Source: Closterium sp. Naga37s-1
Taxonomy: Eukaryota > Streptophyta > Zygnematophyceae > Desmidiales > Closteriaceae
NCBI GenBank assembly: GCA_947471745.1
Contig: CANJKZ010000774.1
Span: forward strand, 558,001 to 622,000
DNA length: 64,000 nt
Direction: 5' to 3'
Positions 1 to 12,130 of this stretch are shown here, in pieces. The notes below the pieces were generated by a model. That model was not told where the DNA came from. It saw only the letters and a program-made list of their open reading frames with translations, and made no database searches. Positions within the stretch are counted from its first letter, which is position 1. Each line of letters begins with the position of its first letter. The translations under genes and the position numbers were made by a program.

Positions 1-2455
1 GGTGCTAGTTCTGGGGGTGCTGGAGCTGGAGGTGCTAGCGCTGGAGGTGCTAGTTTTGGGGGTGCTGGAGCAGGAGGTGCTGGCACTGGAGGTGCTTGTT
101 CTGAGGAGACTGGAGCTGGAGGCACTACTACTGCGCCTCCCCACCGCCACGACACACGTCTCCAGGCGGCTCGCCGACGTGAGCATGAGGAGCAGGAGCG
201 GTTGGAGCAAGAGAGGCAGGCGCTGCGGCGGTTGGACCTGCAGGAGCAGCAGCAGCAGTAGCAGAGTTCGCCGCAGCCGCCACTTTTGCAGCAGCTATTC
301 CCACCAGTGAGTGGCCTTTGGGCCCTTGGTCTTCCCTCCGCTCCTCCTGCCCACTCACAGTCTCCTACTGCGTACGGCCCTATGTTTCCTCCTCCGGACT
401 CGGCTCCGGCTGTTTTCTCTCCTCCTCTGTCACAGTCGCATCCTCCTGTTCTCCCGCACGACTGGACCACTCATTGTCCTCCTCGTACTGGTCCCTCGTC
501 TCCTCTTGATGGCCTCCGCACTGTCTTGTTTTGTTCTAGTCCTCGTCGTGCTCTGCCTGTGTCTGTTCTCCCGCCACCTCCTGCGTCATCTCTCACTGTC
601 TCCTCTCACCCTATCACTGACTACTACCGTGTTGTTTGTCCTGTTGTCTCGCGTGTTCTCGCCTCTCTTGTCACCGACCCTCGTGCCTCTCCATCGTCTG
701 TCTCGGCTCTTACTGCCGCTGTCGCTGACTTTGCTTCCACCCGTCGCCTTGACTTTGCCATGCGTGTAGTGGCTGCTCCGCCTGCCCGTCCTCTGTCCGC
801 CGGGGGTGAGTTTGCCCTTGGCTATGACGTCCTAGAGGACAGGCAGTTTGAGCTGGAGTTTTTGGCAGCCGCTTCTCCCTCTCTCTGTGCCATGTTGCTT
901 TCCCCTGAGGGAGACCCCGACGCCCTCGACATTTCGACTCCTCGCACGTACCGTGAGGCAGTGTCAGGGCAGTGGGCCTCTCAGTGGAAAGCTGCCATGG
1001 ACTCAGAGATGGCGTCTTGGAGATCCACAGGCACCTACGTCGACGCAGTTCCCCCTCCCAGGGCGAACGTAGTCGACGACATGTGGATCTTCAAGGTGAA
1101 ACTACCGCCTGGATGGCCGCCTGTCTTCAAGGCGCGCTACGTGGCTAGAGGTTTCAGTCAGCGTGAGGGAGTTGACTTCTTCCAGACCTTCGCCCCGACC
1201 TCGAAGATCTACTCTTCGGGTGTTACTTCACGTTGCAGCACAGCGAGACTACGAGCTGCACTCCCTCGACTTCTCCACTGCGTTTCTCCAAGGCAGCCTG
1301 CACGAGGAGATCTGGTTGCGTCGTCCTCCTTGCTTCACTGGCACTTTCCCGCCTGGGACCCAGTGGAGCCTGAGATGACCAGTCTACAGTCTCCGCCAGG
1401 CACCCCGTGAGTGGCACGACACGCTGCGCACCACTCTTGCTGCCCTCGGGTTTTGTCCTTCGTCCGCCGACCCATCGATGTTCGCTTGTTCTGGGCCGAC
1501 ACCTTTCTTCGTCCTCGTCTACGTTGACGACTTGGTCTTTGCTACAGCAGACAGTGCCGCTCTGGCTGAGGTGAAGTCCGAACTGCAGAAGAGACACACG
1601 TGCACTGACCTTGGTGAGCTGCGCTGCTACCTTGGCTTGCAGATCACCAGGGACAGCGCCGCTCGCACCATTACACTCTCACAGTCACACATGATGCAGC
1701 AGGTCCTTCAGCGGTACGAGCTTCAGCACTCCACCACACAGCCTACTCCTCTTGCCATTGACCACAAACTCACCGGCCCTTTTCCCAACGAGCCCTTTGA
1801 GTCTAGTGGTCCCTACGCAGAGCTTGTAGGCTGCCTCATATACCTGGTGACTTGTACTCGTCCGCACCTCGCCTTTCCTCTCGACGTCCTCTCTCACTTT
1901 GTTGCAACAGGGAGACACCGTCATGTTCACTGGACAGTTGTTGTGAGGGGGGCGAAGTACCTGGCGACTACATCAGGCATGGGGCTTGTGCTTGGAGGGA
2001 GACGGCCAGTTTTTTTGACCGGTCACTGCGACTCTTCCTACGCCGACGACGTGGAGACACCCATTCAGGGGTATTGCTTCATCTTGGGAGCTGGAGCTGT
2101 GTCGTGGAGGTCTACCCGGTCGTCGTCTGTGGCTTCGTCCAGTGTAGAGGCAGAGATCTACGCTGGTGCCATGGCTGCGCAGGAGCTTCGCTGGTTGACT
2201 TTCTTGCTTGCCGACCTTGGTGAGCGGCCTCGCTCTGCACCGACCTTGTTTGCTGACAACAAGGCCATGATCCTCCTGTGTTGAGAGCCTCGATTGGAGA
2301 GCAGAGTGAAGCACATTGACGTGAGGTACTTTCTCCTGCGAGAGTTGCAGCGACGCGGCCAGGCACGCTTGGACTTCGTGGCATGAGAGGCCAACACTGC
2401 AGACATCTTCACCAAGGCCCTAACGTTTGGTGACCACCACAGGTTCTGTCTGTAG
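1..2455 (+). pseudogene. Ty1/copia pol, 3' half (family A), degenerate
   Basis: The left edge cuts into a copia-type polyprotein. Bases 1-130 encode a Gly/Ala-rich linker, followed by the reverse transcriptase (KARYVARGFSQREGVDFFQTFAP, then LHSLDFSTAFLQGSLHEE, then FVLVYVDDLVFAT) and RNase H (SVEAEIYAGAMAAQELRWL, ending near VKHIDVRYFLLREL). It is broken: an in-frame TAG at 259-261, a frame change from frame 1 to frame 2 near 1204-1212, a TGA at 1376-1378 where the sister copy at 38-44 kb has Trp, and a TGA at 2282-2284 before the RNase H end. Integrase, gag and the 5' LTR lie outside the window. It is the same family as the element at 37.6-44.4 kb, but it keeps the RNase H that the other lost. 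Confidence 0.93.
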
Positions 2456-2702
2456 TTAGGCCTTGTTGACGCTGGTGCTAGGTTGCTGTAGCATTATTTC
2501 TTGTTGCTTGCTCTGCTTGTCCTTGCATCTATATATATTTGTAAATTCTTGAACTGGCCTTGTGGCCGTTTGCTTGTGCTCGGAATGTGTGGTGATCTTG
2601 AGATCCACCCTGAGCATTGTCTTGTTGCTTCTCTTGACTGGTCTTGTGACCATGTGTATTTATTGCTCCCTCTTGCTATCCCTCATTTAGCCTATGGGGG
2701 TG

Positions 2703-2830
2703 TGTCAAATATATACATATATATATATATATATATTTGTATGTTCTAGGCTGTAGTGATGCATGCATTAGAGAGTATAGGTTGTTAGGTTTTGCATGTG
2801 TACCCAACACCTTTCGTAATCTACCATTCC
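2703..2830 (+). repeat. start of 3' LTR of family A with (TA)n tract
   Basis: A purine-rich stretch ending ATGGGGGTG at 2702 is followed by TGTCAAA, the LTR start seen in the other family-A/C elements here. The motif CTAGGCTGTAGTG and a later GTACCCAAC also recur in the 131-bp LTR of the 37.6-44.4 kb element. A TA microsatellite occupies about 2710-2735. The right end is not fixed because no second LTR is in the window. Confidence 0.6.
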
Positions 2831-3694
2831 GTTCTGCGTACTTCTTGAGAGGGCGTATTGCTATGGACTCTTATCAGGAGAACCTCTTATCATGCGCGTA
2901 TCACATCACAATGAAATTCCCCTAATCCCCTTGGAACCGTGGCGCTGGCCAAACTGCTGGTAATACAACCATGATTGCAGGTTGCTACCCTGGCCCCATT
3001 ACAACAATTTGGTAATTTCTGCTGCCAGTTCTCCATTTTAAAGGCCAGGTTTGCCCTTCGTCGAACTCCGCATGTCTTTCACCGAGTTGGTCTGAGAAAT
3101 GTAAGTTATTATGAATTTTTTAGAAGCGGGTTATCTATATTCAATGCGGAAACAGGCATACACATTTGAAGTACATAAAAGTACCTCTATGAGCATGGTT
3201 GGATGTTCTAGAATATGTTACTCTAATGAGTATAGGGTAGGGTAGTACACATATCGGAGGGAAGCACCACAATAGTGTTTTGACAGAGCCATCACTGGTG
3301 AGTCCTGCCCTGACCAGCAAAGTGAAGTGAGCGTCAGCTGAAGGGTGCTACAGTGCACGAGATTATTGGGAGATTATTATCAAGGAGTTGGACATTTTCT
3401 TGGGAGTTGTTTGATACCTCGGGAATCTGGAGGCACATACGGGTACCACAATTACCCTGCTCTCTGCTCTGTCAGGGACAACGACTGTTCTGGCTAGTTC
3501 TGTCGAAGTCACTGCAAACGATCCCCGTTCGTATATTTAGGGATCCTTCAAGCGTGGAGGAAGAGCCGAGTCGCTGATCCCTTTGATTCCTCCGTCTCGT
3601 GTTTTGCCGGAAGTCGTACACCTTTTAAGATCGTTTAAGAGTTCATTTCTCCTTGTCGTGACAATATTATTCATTAGGTTTCGACAGCACAACC
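2831..3694. other. intergenic / 5' flank of V-ATPase d gene
   Basis: No coding signal recognised. It should contain the promoter and 5' UTR of the gene starting at 3695, but no TATA box or transcription start could be assigned. Confidence 0.5.
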
Positions 3695-6600
3695 ATGTAC
3701 GGTTTCGAGGCTCTCACGTTCAACATCAACGATGGTTACCTGGAGGCGATCGTGCGAGGGTACCGGTCAGGGCTGCTCACAGCCGCTGATTACAACAACC
3801 TGTGCCAGTGCGAGACGCTAGACGACATTAAGCTTCACCTCACGGGAACGGACTATGGAGGCTTTTTACAAAACGGTTAGCACGCTTGTCTCTTTTTAAA
3901 TACTTGCAGATCACATCGCTGATCATTCCAAATGGAAAGAGGTTGATCCATATTTCGTTGTTCGGACCCCGCTTATCATTACGCCGCAAATAACCGGTTG
4001 TTCTTTTCTCATGGACGAATGTTGATCTTGAGTAATGTCGAGTCAATGCCACTGTTATCCGTTGTTTCCGCATCTCAGAGCCGTCTCCGCTGCACACGAC
4101 GACTATCGTCGACAAGTGCACGCAGAAGCTGGTGGACGAATTCGACCACATGCGCTGCCAGGCCACGGAACCCCTCTCCACCTTCCTCGACTACATCACG
4201 TGAGGCATTCTCCATTTTTCGAAGATGATCCTTAAGAGGATCATTAAAACATACGTCACGTTTGTCATGTTCCGAAGATCATCCTGTCCGACGTTTTTAT
4301 CCTAGACCGACAGCAATCTGTTCTGTTGGCAAGCGGAACCGCTTTTAACTGTTCCGTGCGTTGATTCAGCGACCGGATTTACCGTGCGTATGACTGTGAT
4401 GTCTATTTTGCCTGGCCAGAGGTTAAAGGCGAAGATCCGATGCTCCATAGCTTAGTGCGTTGCACTGCTGCTGTAGCTCGGCACGCGTGTACCCCGTGGA
4501 TAAGATAACAACCGTCTTTTAACAGACCCGTATTAATGGTCATGTCTATCCCGTTTGCCTCTCCGTTTCCCGTGCTTCTCTGAGCAGGTACGGGCACATG
4601 ATCGACAACGTGGTGCTTATTGTGAGCGGCGCCCTGCACGAGAGGGACGTGCACGAGCTGCTGGAGAAATGTCACCCACTCGGCATGTTCGACAGGTAAC
4701 CGGAGAGCAGAGGGTAACCAGGGATTGGAAGGTATCCTGGGACTGGAAGGTAACCTGGGATTAAAGGGTAACCGAGGATGTGAGGGTAGCCAGAAGTCGG
4801 AGGTTAACCAGAGATCGAAGGCAGGGATCGGAAGGTAGCCGGGGGTCTGAGGGTAACCAGGAGGCTCAACAGGGATTGGAGAATGACCAAAGATTGAAGG
4901 GTATTTACGGATTGGAGCAGCCCTGTATGTAACCTTTTGAGATGCTACTTCCGTTTTTTTTTTTTTCTGAGTGGATCTTATACTGCTGCTTGACAAAAGC
5001 GTTCTTCACTCTTTCCGTTTGCAGCATTGCGACCCTGGCCGTGGCTCAGAACATGAGGGAGCTGTACCGCCTGGTGCTGGTGGACACACCCCTCGCTCCC
5101 TACTTCTCTGAATGCATCACCTCTGAGGTGGGTATCTGCATGGAAGGAATTTGCAGTCCAAGCCAAGCATGCCTGAGGACAGTATCAGCAACTAGCAAAC
5201 TGCTGCTGGTTGCGAGCCTGCATGCGCTTCTGACTCTCCCACGGCACATCATACGTCTGTGTTCTTCGTCCTGTGCAATGATCTTTATCCGTCTACTTTC
5301 TCTGATTCTCTTTTCCTTACTTTTTTTTACAGGATCTGGATGACATGAACATTGAGATCATGCGGAACACCCTTTACAAGGCGTACCTTGAAGACTTCTA
5401 CAAGTTCTGCAAGGTGTGTAGAACGAATGTGCATAATGCTGCAAGGCACACGCAGACAGTTCATTGCTGAGATGGTATTCTGGGTGCGCTCATACTTCTT
5501 CTTTTCACGTCTCTCGAACAAGTGCCTTTGCCCTGCTTTTTATTATTTCCCTTCTGCCAGCGTGTGGGCGGAGCAACAGCAGAGATCATGTGCGACCTTC
5601 TTGCCTTCGAGGCAGACCGACGGGCTGTCAGCATCACCATCAACAGGTGAGACCGCAAGCACAAACGATATCACTCTGTGGCAGCTTTGTGGTTCGTTGC
5701 CATCCGACTGTATTTTTGCTGGAGCAAGCTTGAAATTACGAAGTACCACATTGTGTTACAGCAACTTGTGCTGAATGTTTTGGTTTATTCTTAATTTTTT
5801 CCCCTCTCTTGCGTCACTGAGCAGTATTGGCACTGAGCTCACTCGTGATGACCGAAGAAAGCTCTACTCCAACTTTGGCCTCCTGTAAGCCTTCAACTCA
5901 AAGCAAGGGCTGATTATCCCCCTTCCACGTTTGTGTATCCCTCCCCGTTTCCGCTTTGAACCAGTACATCTTATTTATTCCCTTCTGTGCACATCTTTCG
6001 GCTTATCATCGATGATTGGATCTTTTGCTGCATGACCTTCATTATTGTTCCCATCCCTGCTTTCGCTGTATCCAGTTATCCGTATGGTCACGAAGAGCTT
6101 GCTATCTGCGAAGATTTTGATCAGGTATGCACAAGGCTGTATTTTGGTACTTTTTTCTGTGCAGCCTTCAGTGCAGAAACCATATTGCATTTCTGCTTGT
6201 CCACCTTCCGTACCTTCTATTCTATTCACTGACAACTGAAACCACTCTTTCTCGGCCTTTACTCCCCTACCCCGTGAACAGGTGCGGGCAGCCATGGAGA
6301 AGTACCCTCCGTATGCGGCCATCTTTGCCAAGCTGTTGTTTGGGGAGAGCCAGATGCTGGACAAGGCGTTCTATGAGGAGGAGGTCAAGCGCCTCACTCT
6401 CTCGTTCGACCAGCAGGTGTGTGCTCCTGGGCGCTGCATGCTCACGTTCCACTTCCACCTCTTTTATGCTATGTGTGCGAAACTTCTGCTTGAGATTGAT
6501 GTTTTTTTCTCGTCTTCCTCACTTCCACTATTGTTTCATCTCCTACCCTCCCCCCCCCCCCCCCCCCCCTCCCCTCCCTTCCTCCCGCCTTAACCCTCCT

Positions 6601-6747
6601 TGCAACTCTCTCCAGTTCCATTATGGCGTGTTCTTTGCCTATGCTCGGTTGAGAGAGCAAGAGATTCGCAACCTGATGTGGATATCGGAGTGTGTGGCTC
6701 AGAATCAGAAGTCTCGCATTCACGACGGCATTGTCTTCATATTCTGA
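3695..6747 (+). CDS. V-type H+-ATPase V0 subunit d (10 exons)
   Basis: Exons by GT-AG and phase: 3695-3875, 4079-4199, 4588-4695, 5025-5127, 5333-5413, 5561-5646, 5825-5884, 6076-6124, 6282-6416, 6616-6747; they total 1056 nt, 351 aa, the length usual for plant subunit d. The protein opens [20 protein letters not shown] and carries the family landmarks [70 protein letters not shown] and the C-terminal [20 protein letters not shown]. Subunit d sits on the cytosolic face of the membrane V0 sector and links the V1 rotor stalk to the proteolipid c-ring of the proton pump that acidifies vacuoles and endomembranes. All exon phases join without stops, so it looks functional. It is the only clearly undisturbed host gene with no transposon or repeated exon. 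Confidence 0.97.
6550..6568 (+). repeat. 19-C homopolymer in intron 9
   Basis: A run of 19 C lies 47 nt upstream of the acceptor of V-ATPase exon 10, inside a pyrimidine-rich stretch. It is likely length-variable and error-prone in sequencing. Confidence 0.9.
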
Positions 6748-7139
6748 TCCTTGGCGTATCTGTACTCCAGCCAGATGTACCTACATGGCCCTTAGTCGGT
6801 GACATGACATCATTTGCAGCACTTGGTTAGAGCAGTGGTCCGTAGTTGACAAAAGTAGGCAGGCAGTGAAATTATGATACCGGCTTGTGACTTCAGTGTT
6901 GGAACCTACGTATATAAATCTCATACCCCCTCTGTTCAGTCCCGTTCTGAGCTTCCCAAGCTATCCAAGTGAAGCCGTCTCTCTGGCCTCTAGCCAACAG
7001 GACAGACAGACATATGGTACAGTTCAATCAACAACTGGAAAACAATTTTGTATTTCACAGTTTTACACCACTGCTCTCTGGACCGGACTGAACGTATGAA
7101 GTTGATCGCAATGAACAAATGCATTTGGCACAATATCAG
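6748..7139. other. intergenic between convergent genes
   Basis: About 390 bp separating the stop of V-ATPase d (+) from the stop of the NYN/OST-HTH gene (-). It should hold both 3' UTRs. No AATAAA signal or other feature stands out. Confidence 0.6.
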
Positions 7140-8806
7140 TCATTCCCTCGAGCAGCCAGACTGCACCCCATCCCACATGGGATTATCCAGCACCCAATCT
7201 GTAATCAACCGATCCTTGGGACCTCCAACTGGCCGTACATACACCTGTCCCAGCTCGTCCACCAGCATTTGCACCACATCAGGCATTTCTTGCAGCATTG
7301 CAGAAAACCTCTTGGGTATTTGGGATTTCCTCCCTGATCTCTTATATCCATGTTTAGACAGTAAAACGCCAACAGGATGACCAGTCCTGTCTTCTAAATC
7401 CTTCTGCAGCACACTCAAAGATAACCAGCGATCAGGCGTAGCTCCGTCACTGATGAAGGCCCCGACACCTTTGACCACCACAATTGATGCCAATGCCTCC
7501 TGTACCACCAGTCTCAGCCTTGACTGGATGAGGCCCAAAGTCCTCCAATTTTGTGGTGATGGAACAAGGTGCAGTGTCTGCTGCCGGGACAAGATATTTC
7601 TCTCAGCTGCTGGAAGCAGCTCAGAATTCTCATATTCTGCCCATGCAGAATTCAGTTGCACCACATCTGGAAGCACATCCCCAATCTCCTTCATTCGTGC
7701 CAATCCATAGTCCGCCAGCCGAATTGGCTTTCCCATGATTTGAGTAAACGCTTGGTGGAAGCTCTCCAAAGTGAGTTTACCACGAGCAGCCAGCACAGTC
7801 ATCATCTGGTACTTCAATCTTCCCAGAGATGTCTCATCCTCTGTAACGCCTGGTAAAGCATGCTCCGGCACACGTGTCAAGGAGAATTCGGGTACTGCAG
7901 GACCTGCTATGGCGCATGAGCTTACCTCACCAAAATCAGCTGCACGTCTTTCCACCCACCCAGCAGCACGTTCATCTTCATCTCCAGTCGTAGCTACTGG
8001 TGATGTGACAAGCGTACCTGATGAGGACGAAACGGACGGCGAAACAGGCTCCCGAGGATTGGAAATTACATCATTCCAGTCATGGATGTCCGCTCCTGAT
8101 TTCAGCAATGTTAGGGACACTGGATGCGGCGGCACTATGTAAGTTACTGGCCTAACAATCCTGGTTATCACAGCTGCTCTAATATTGCGAGCTAGGAGCC
8201 TTGAGACGAGAGGAGCAAAGCCCGAATCAGCAGTAATAAGAACCACGCAAGGGAGAGGAAGCGACCTGGAAATAAGTACGGAAAGAGCATCGTCAGTGAG
8301 GTTATTTGGAGAACTTTAGAAATATTAGTTGAGTAAAGGACATACCAGCATATTGAAGAATCCGGGAGGGTATGCTGCCCTCGTTGGCTCATTTGTGTTT
8401 CCTCAACTCCCGCTTTATTGTCAAAGGCGAAGCACATGGCGTCCAGAATCATGGCCTTATCCGACATCTCCTTCCCTGACGGTACTTGGATAAACTCCAC
8501 GCCGCATGCTTGCAGCTCGCTTGCTCGTGAACCCAGGAGTTCCTGTTTTCCGTAAGCTGTAAATCGGATGATTTCTCCGTACGATTGGATGGTATCTTCT
8601 AAACGACGAACAAGATCTGTCGTGTTGCATCCGTTGGGGATCGCACAATTTTCAATGTCCCAAAAGACTCCAACGTAACCTTCTTGCACCAGATTGGTCT
8701 CCGATTGAGCGACAGCTGTGCCAGTTCGACTTAGAAATGCGTCATCGTCGTGCTTAAAACAACAACTCGTTAATCTAACTACAAGTTCCTTCAAAGATCC
8801 GAACAT
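7140..8806 (-). CDS. NYN-domain nuclease with OST-HTH/LOTUS repeats (MARF1/limkain-b1-like)
   Basis: Two exons, 8806-8346 and 8265-7140, joined by an 80-nt intron with donor GTATGT and phase-matched acceptor; 528 aa. Residues about 43-185 form a NYN (PIN-like) nuclease: VGVFWDIENCAIP with Asp50, SDKAMILDAM with Asp116 and Asp122, and LITADSGFAPLV with Asp167 are the expected acidic metal-binding positions. A Ser/Pro-rich, acidic linker follows. Residues about 301-360 (LKYQMMTVLAARGKL to LPDVVQL) fit an OST-HTH/LOTUS winged helix, and about 434-505 a second, weaker one ending MPDVVQMLV. Proteins with this architecture bind and cut RNA in meiotic and germline contexts in animals and are poorly characterised in plants; a role in RNA turnover here is inference. 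No signal peptide or membrane segment seen. The first Met precedes a plausible N-terminal extension of 40 residues. Confidence 0.85.
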
Positions 8807-10174
8807 TGCCTCTCAAGCGAGTTTAGCAACGGATTCTCTTAGAGCTGCTGGTTCTGACGTAAGATAATCGTAATCTGGTCATGCAACGGCCCTTCGCAAC
8901 TGCCTCATCCGGAACAACAACACGAGGACAACGACAGCTCCACTTGTCGCTAAAACCGTTGGTGAAACGACATCTCCACATCTGGAGATGCTTGTTTGCA
9001 AATAGAGGGTCCAACGGTAATTTTGCTTCCTCATGAGCCTCGCCTCGCCTATGCGCCATGGTTCAGAGAAACAACGATGACGGATTCCAAGGGTTGGCTT
9101 CACTGCGACGCACGGGAAGGCTTGGTTGGGATGGCCAGGCTTGTCATGCTCGCTTGCATGGCGAGCCTGATCATGCTCAGATCTTGTGTGTCTGCCCTGG
9201 CTGATGTGTGTGTGGCGTTGAACGATGGGGCAAAAATGAAGCTGGACATGCTGCTGCGTTGAAGTCTTTCCGTTTCAATGCTGCTGCGTTGAAGTCTTTC
9301 CGGAAACCAAAGCCTCGAACGTTAAAGCTCGAGTTTAGTTATAGGTTCTTGAACTAGAATTCGCCAAGGGGCAATGTAACCTGGTTTGGATTCGATCACT
9401 GATCTTTCGCAACGCAACCCACCAGAAGTGATTCAAGCGCTCGATGTTGATTGGCTGAAACTACAACAGCCAAAACAGTGACAGCCATCGGAAACTTGAG
9501 GCTCGGGACGGGAATAACATTTTAGAATCTAGACTAGTACTTGGTTACATAGCCCTCAGTATCTGTCTTTAGCCCGTGAATAGAGGCCAACACCAGGCAC
9601 TCCGCTTAGAATTTAGAATGAACCGTAGTATTTCTCACACCCGTCACTCCCGTCACACGTAATCCGATCGTGCGCACACAGTTGTGCGCGAACGTCCACA
9701 AGGTGGCTTCTAGAGGCGCTCCTGAAGCATCGCTCACTCGCACCCGTTTAGGATTGACCACTGCGCGTCGCTCACAGCCGAGGACCCATCGCTGTGTAGA
9801 GAAATCACCTGCACGTGTCACGGCAGCACACATCTCTCAGTTGGTCGTTGCAGAATCGGTTTGGACGTGCGAGCACCACTGCTCCTCGCGCGCGGACTGA
9901 CGCGGGGCACGCAGGAACGAGCTCGTGCACGTGGAGGGAGGAGAGGGCAGGCCGCGCACGGCGATAGGCGCTGTAGCGCACACGGCTCAGTGCGTGGGAG
10001 CAGCGTCTGCTGCGAAGGCTGCCAGCATCCCTCAATGGCGCCTGCGCGACCTGCGCTTGCTGCTGCTGCTGCTGCTGCCATTCGCAAGTAGGTCGGGCGA
10101 GAATATATCTGCTCGTCCCCCTGCGGCATGACCTTATCTCCTCAGAGCCACACCTAGTACCTCTACGCGTCGAT
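8807..10174. other. intergenic, upstream of NYN gene
   Basis: No gene recognised. It holds the promoter side of the NYN gene and a 25-bp direct repeat pair near 9.25 kb. Short open frames present look random. Confidence 0.5.
9248..9302 (+). repeat. 25-bp direct repeat pair
   Basis: The segment ATGCTGCTGCGTTGAAGTCT plus 5 nt occurs at 9248-9272 and again, identical, at 9278-9302, separated by 5 bp. Confidence 0.9.
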
Positions 10175-10464
10175 GACGCAGCTGAAGCCATGGCGACGCA
10201 GTGCGACGCAGCTGAAGCCATGGCGACGCAGTGCGACGCAGCTGAAGCCATGGCGACGCAGTGCGACGCAGCTGAAGCCATGGCGACGCAGTGCGACGCA
10301 GCTGAAGCCATGGCGACGCAGTGCGACGCAGCTGAAGCCATGGCGACGCAGTGCGATGCAGCTGAAGCCATGGCGACGCAGTGCGACGCAGCTGAAGCCA
10401 TGGCGACGCAGTGCGACGCAGCTGAAGCCATGGCGACGCAGTGCGATGCAGCTGAAGCCATGGC
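10175..10464 (+). repeat. 30-bp minisatellite, about 10 copies
   Basis: Ten near-identical 30-bp units (core GCAGCTGAAGCCATGG, then CGACGCAGTGC) run head to tail with only isolated C/T changes. Because the unit is a multiple of three and lacks stops in several frames, it is open on both strands, giving 10-residue peptide repeats (for example MATQCDAAEA on + and MASAASHCVA on -). Nothing supports translation. Confidence 0.97.
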
Positions 10465-10493
10465 GCCGCCGCAGTCAGAAGGGAGTTTTGGGA

Positions 10494-10535
10494 GCAGTGC
10501 AGTGCAGTGCAGTGCAGTGCAGTGCAGTGCAGTGC
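10494..10535 (+). repeat. pentanucleotide array (GCAGT)n
   Basis: About eight consecutive GCAGT units lie 30 bp after the 30-bp minisatellite. Confidence 0.95.
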
Positions 10536-11204
10536 CACACCGCCGTCAAGCTGGCGGGAATCGCGGGCGGTGCTTTCCCGTGTGGCGCCATCGACCATTC
10601 TCCGCACACCGCGCTGCGGCCGTCAACGGACACTTCAACTGACGATGCCCTTCTCACCGGCGACTGCTTGCTGCCGTTTACGACGGCACCGCTGGAAGCG
10701 GAATGCGTGGTGGCGCGAGACGAAATGGGGCGCCTTTTGAGGCGACTCAAAAGGCGCGAGAGGAAAATGGGGCGCGGGGAGTTCACACGCTAAAACCCGT
10801 TACTCACACACTCTCGTCTCTCCCACATTCCTTATTCCATACGTTTACGTGGCTCTCGTCGCTCCACGCCCTCCCAGTCCTTGCCTTCATTTCCCCCGCT
10901 CTTTGCGCTCGCCTCCCCTCCCGTCACCTTTGGCAAGGCCCTCCCTTCCCCCTCCCGTGGCCCACGCTTTCTCTGAGTGTCACCCTCGCTTTCCCATCCC
11001 GTCGTGACGCCGATTTCCCATCCCGTCGCCCTCGCTTTCCCTTCCTGTCGCCCTCGTTTTTCCCTCCCATCACCAGCGTTGATCGTGCTCATCGCATGGC
11101 TTCCCAAGACCTTCGCCCACAATTCCCTTTCCAGGATCCCTCGCAACCTCCCTTCCCTACCTCCATTCTCCTCCTTTTACCCCTCCCCCGTCCCTCTATT
11201 CTAC
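10536..11204. other. non-coding spacer between arrays
   Basis: No recognisable gene. The second half is pyrimidine-rich with recurrent TTTCCC(A/T)(T/C)CCCGTCG-like segments (about 10.98-11.07 kb). Confidence 0.4.
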
Positions 11205-11528
11205 CCCATGCCCCATGCCCCATGCCCCATGCCCCGTACCCCATGCCCCATGCCCCATGCCCCATGACCCATACCCCATGCCCCATACCCCATGCCCCAT
11301 ACCCCATGCCCCATGCCCCATGCCCCGTACCCCATGCCCCATGCCCCATGCCCCGTACCCCATGCCCCATGCCCCATGTCCAATGCCCCACACCCCATGC
11401 CCCATACCCCATGCCCCACCCCATGCCCCATACCCCATGCCCCATACCCCATGCCCCATGCCCCGTACCCCATGCCCCATATCCCATGCCCCATGCCCCG
11501 TACCCCATGCCCCATACCCCATGCCCCA
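11205..11528 (+). repeat. 7-8 bp C-rich array, CCCCATG / CCCCATAC / CCCCGTAC
   Basis: About 320 bp built almost only of CCCCATG with interspersed CCCCATAC and CCCCGTAC variants. The higher-order alternation of variants suggests repeated block duplication. It is open in all frames on both strands, so long Met/Pro/His- or Gly/Trp-rich reading frames are by-products. Confidence 0.97.
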
Positions 11529-11589
11529 CTTGTGACACAAGACACGCCCACTTGTGACCTTGGCAAACTCACTAACTCCATTACTGGCT

Positions 11590-12130
11590 TACACACCTTG
11601 CTCACTCACGGACTGCGCTCACTCACACACCTTGCTCACTCACGGACTGCACTCACTCACACACCTTGCTCACTCACACACCTTGCACACTCTATCCTTA
11701 GCTCAATATGTCGTACAGCTCACTCGGTCTCAGTCCTTTGCTCACTCGGTCCTTTGCTCACTCGGTCCTTTGCTCACTCGATCCTTCTGTTCACCCTGTC
11801 CTTCTGCTCACTCTGTCCTAAGATCACTCTTGCTCACTCTGTCCTCTTCCTCACTCTTCCTCTTGCTCACCCTGTCCTGTTGCTTACTCTGTCCTCTGCT
11901 CACTCTGTCCTCTGCTCACTCTGTCCTCTGCTCACTCTGTCCTCTGCTCACTCTGTCTTCTTGCTCACTCTGTCTTCTTGCTCACTCTGTCCTCTTGCTA
12001 ACTCTGTCCTCTTGCCCCCGTTTCCCTCTTACTCACTCTTCCTCGTGCTCACTCTGTCCTCTGCTCACTCTGTCCTCTGCTCACTCTGTCCTCTTGCTCA
12101 GTCTGTCCTCTTGATCACTCTTTTTCTCAC
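11590..12130 (+). repeat. degenerate CTCACT-based minisatellite
   Basis: First a block alternating TTGCTCACTCACGGACTGC and CTCACACACC (11590-11690), then 15-17-bp units of the type CTCACTCTGTCCTCTTG repeated through about 12130 with substitutions and length changes. Confidence 0.92.

Noticed and set aside
2737..3577. Several 60-75 codon frames upstream of the V-ATPase gene
   Set aside because: No similarity or exon logic; probably LTR remnant and 5' flank.
9606..9900. Small frames in the 9.6-9.9 kb spacer
   Set aside because: No domain, splice or repeat support; length expected by chance.
10175..10464. CRISPR-like array of 30-bp repeats
   Set aside because: Units are contiguous with no spacers, and the genome is eukaryotic; it is a minisatellite.
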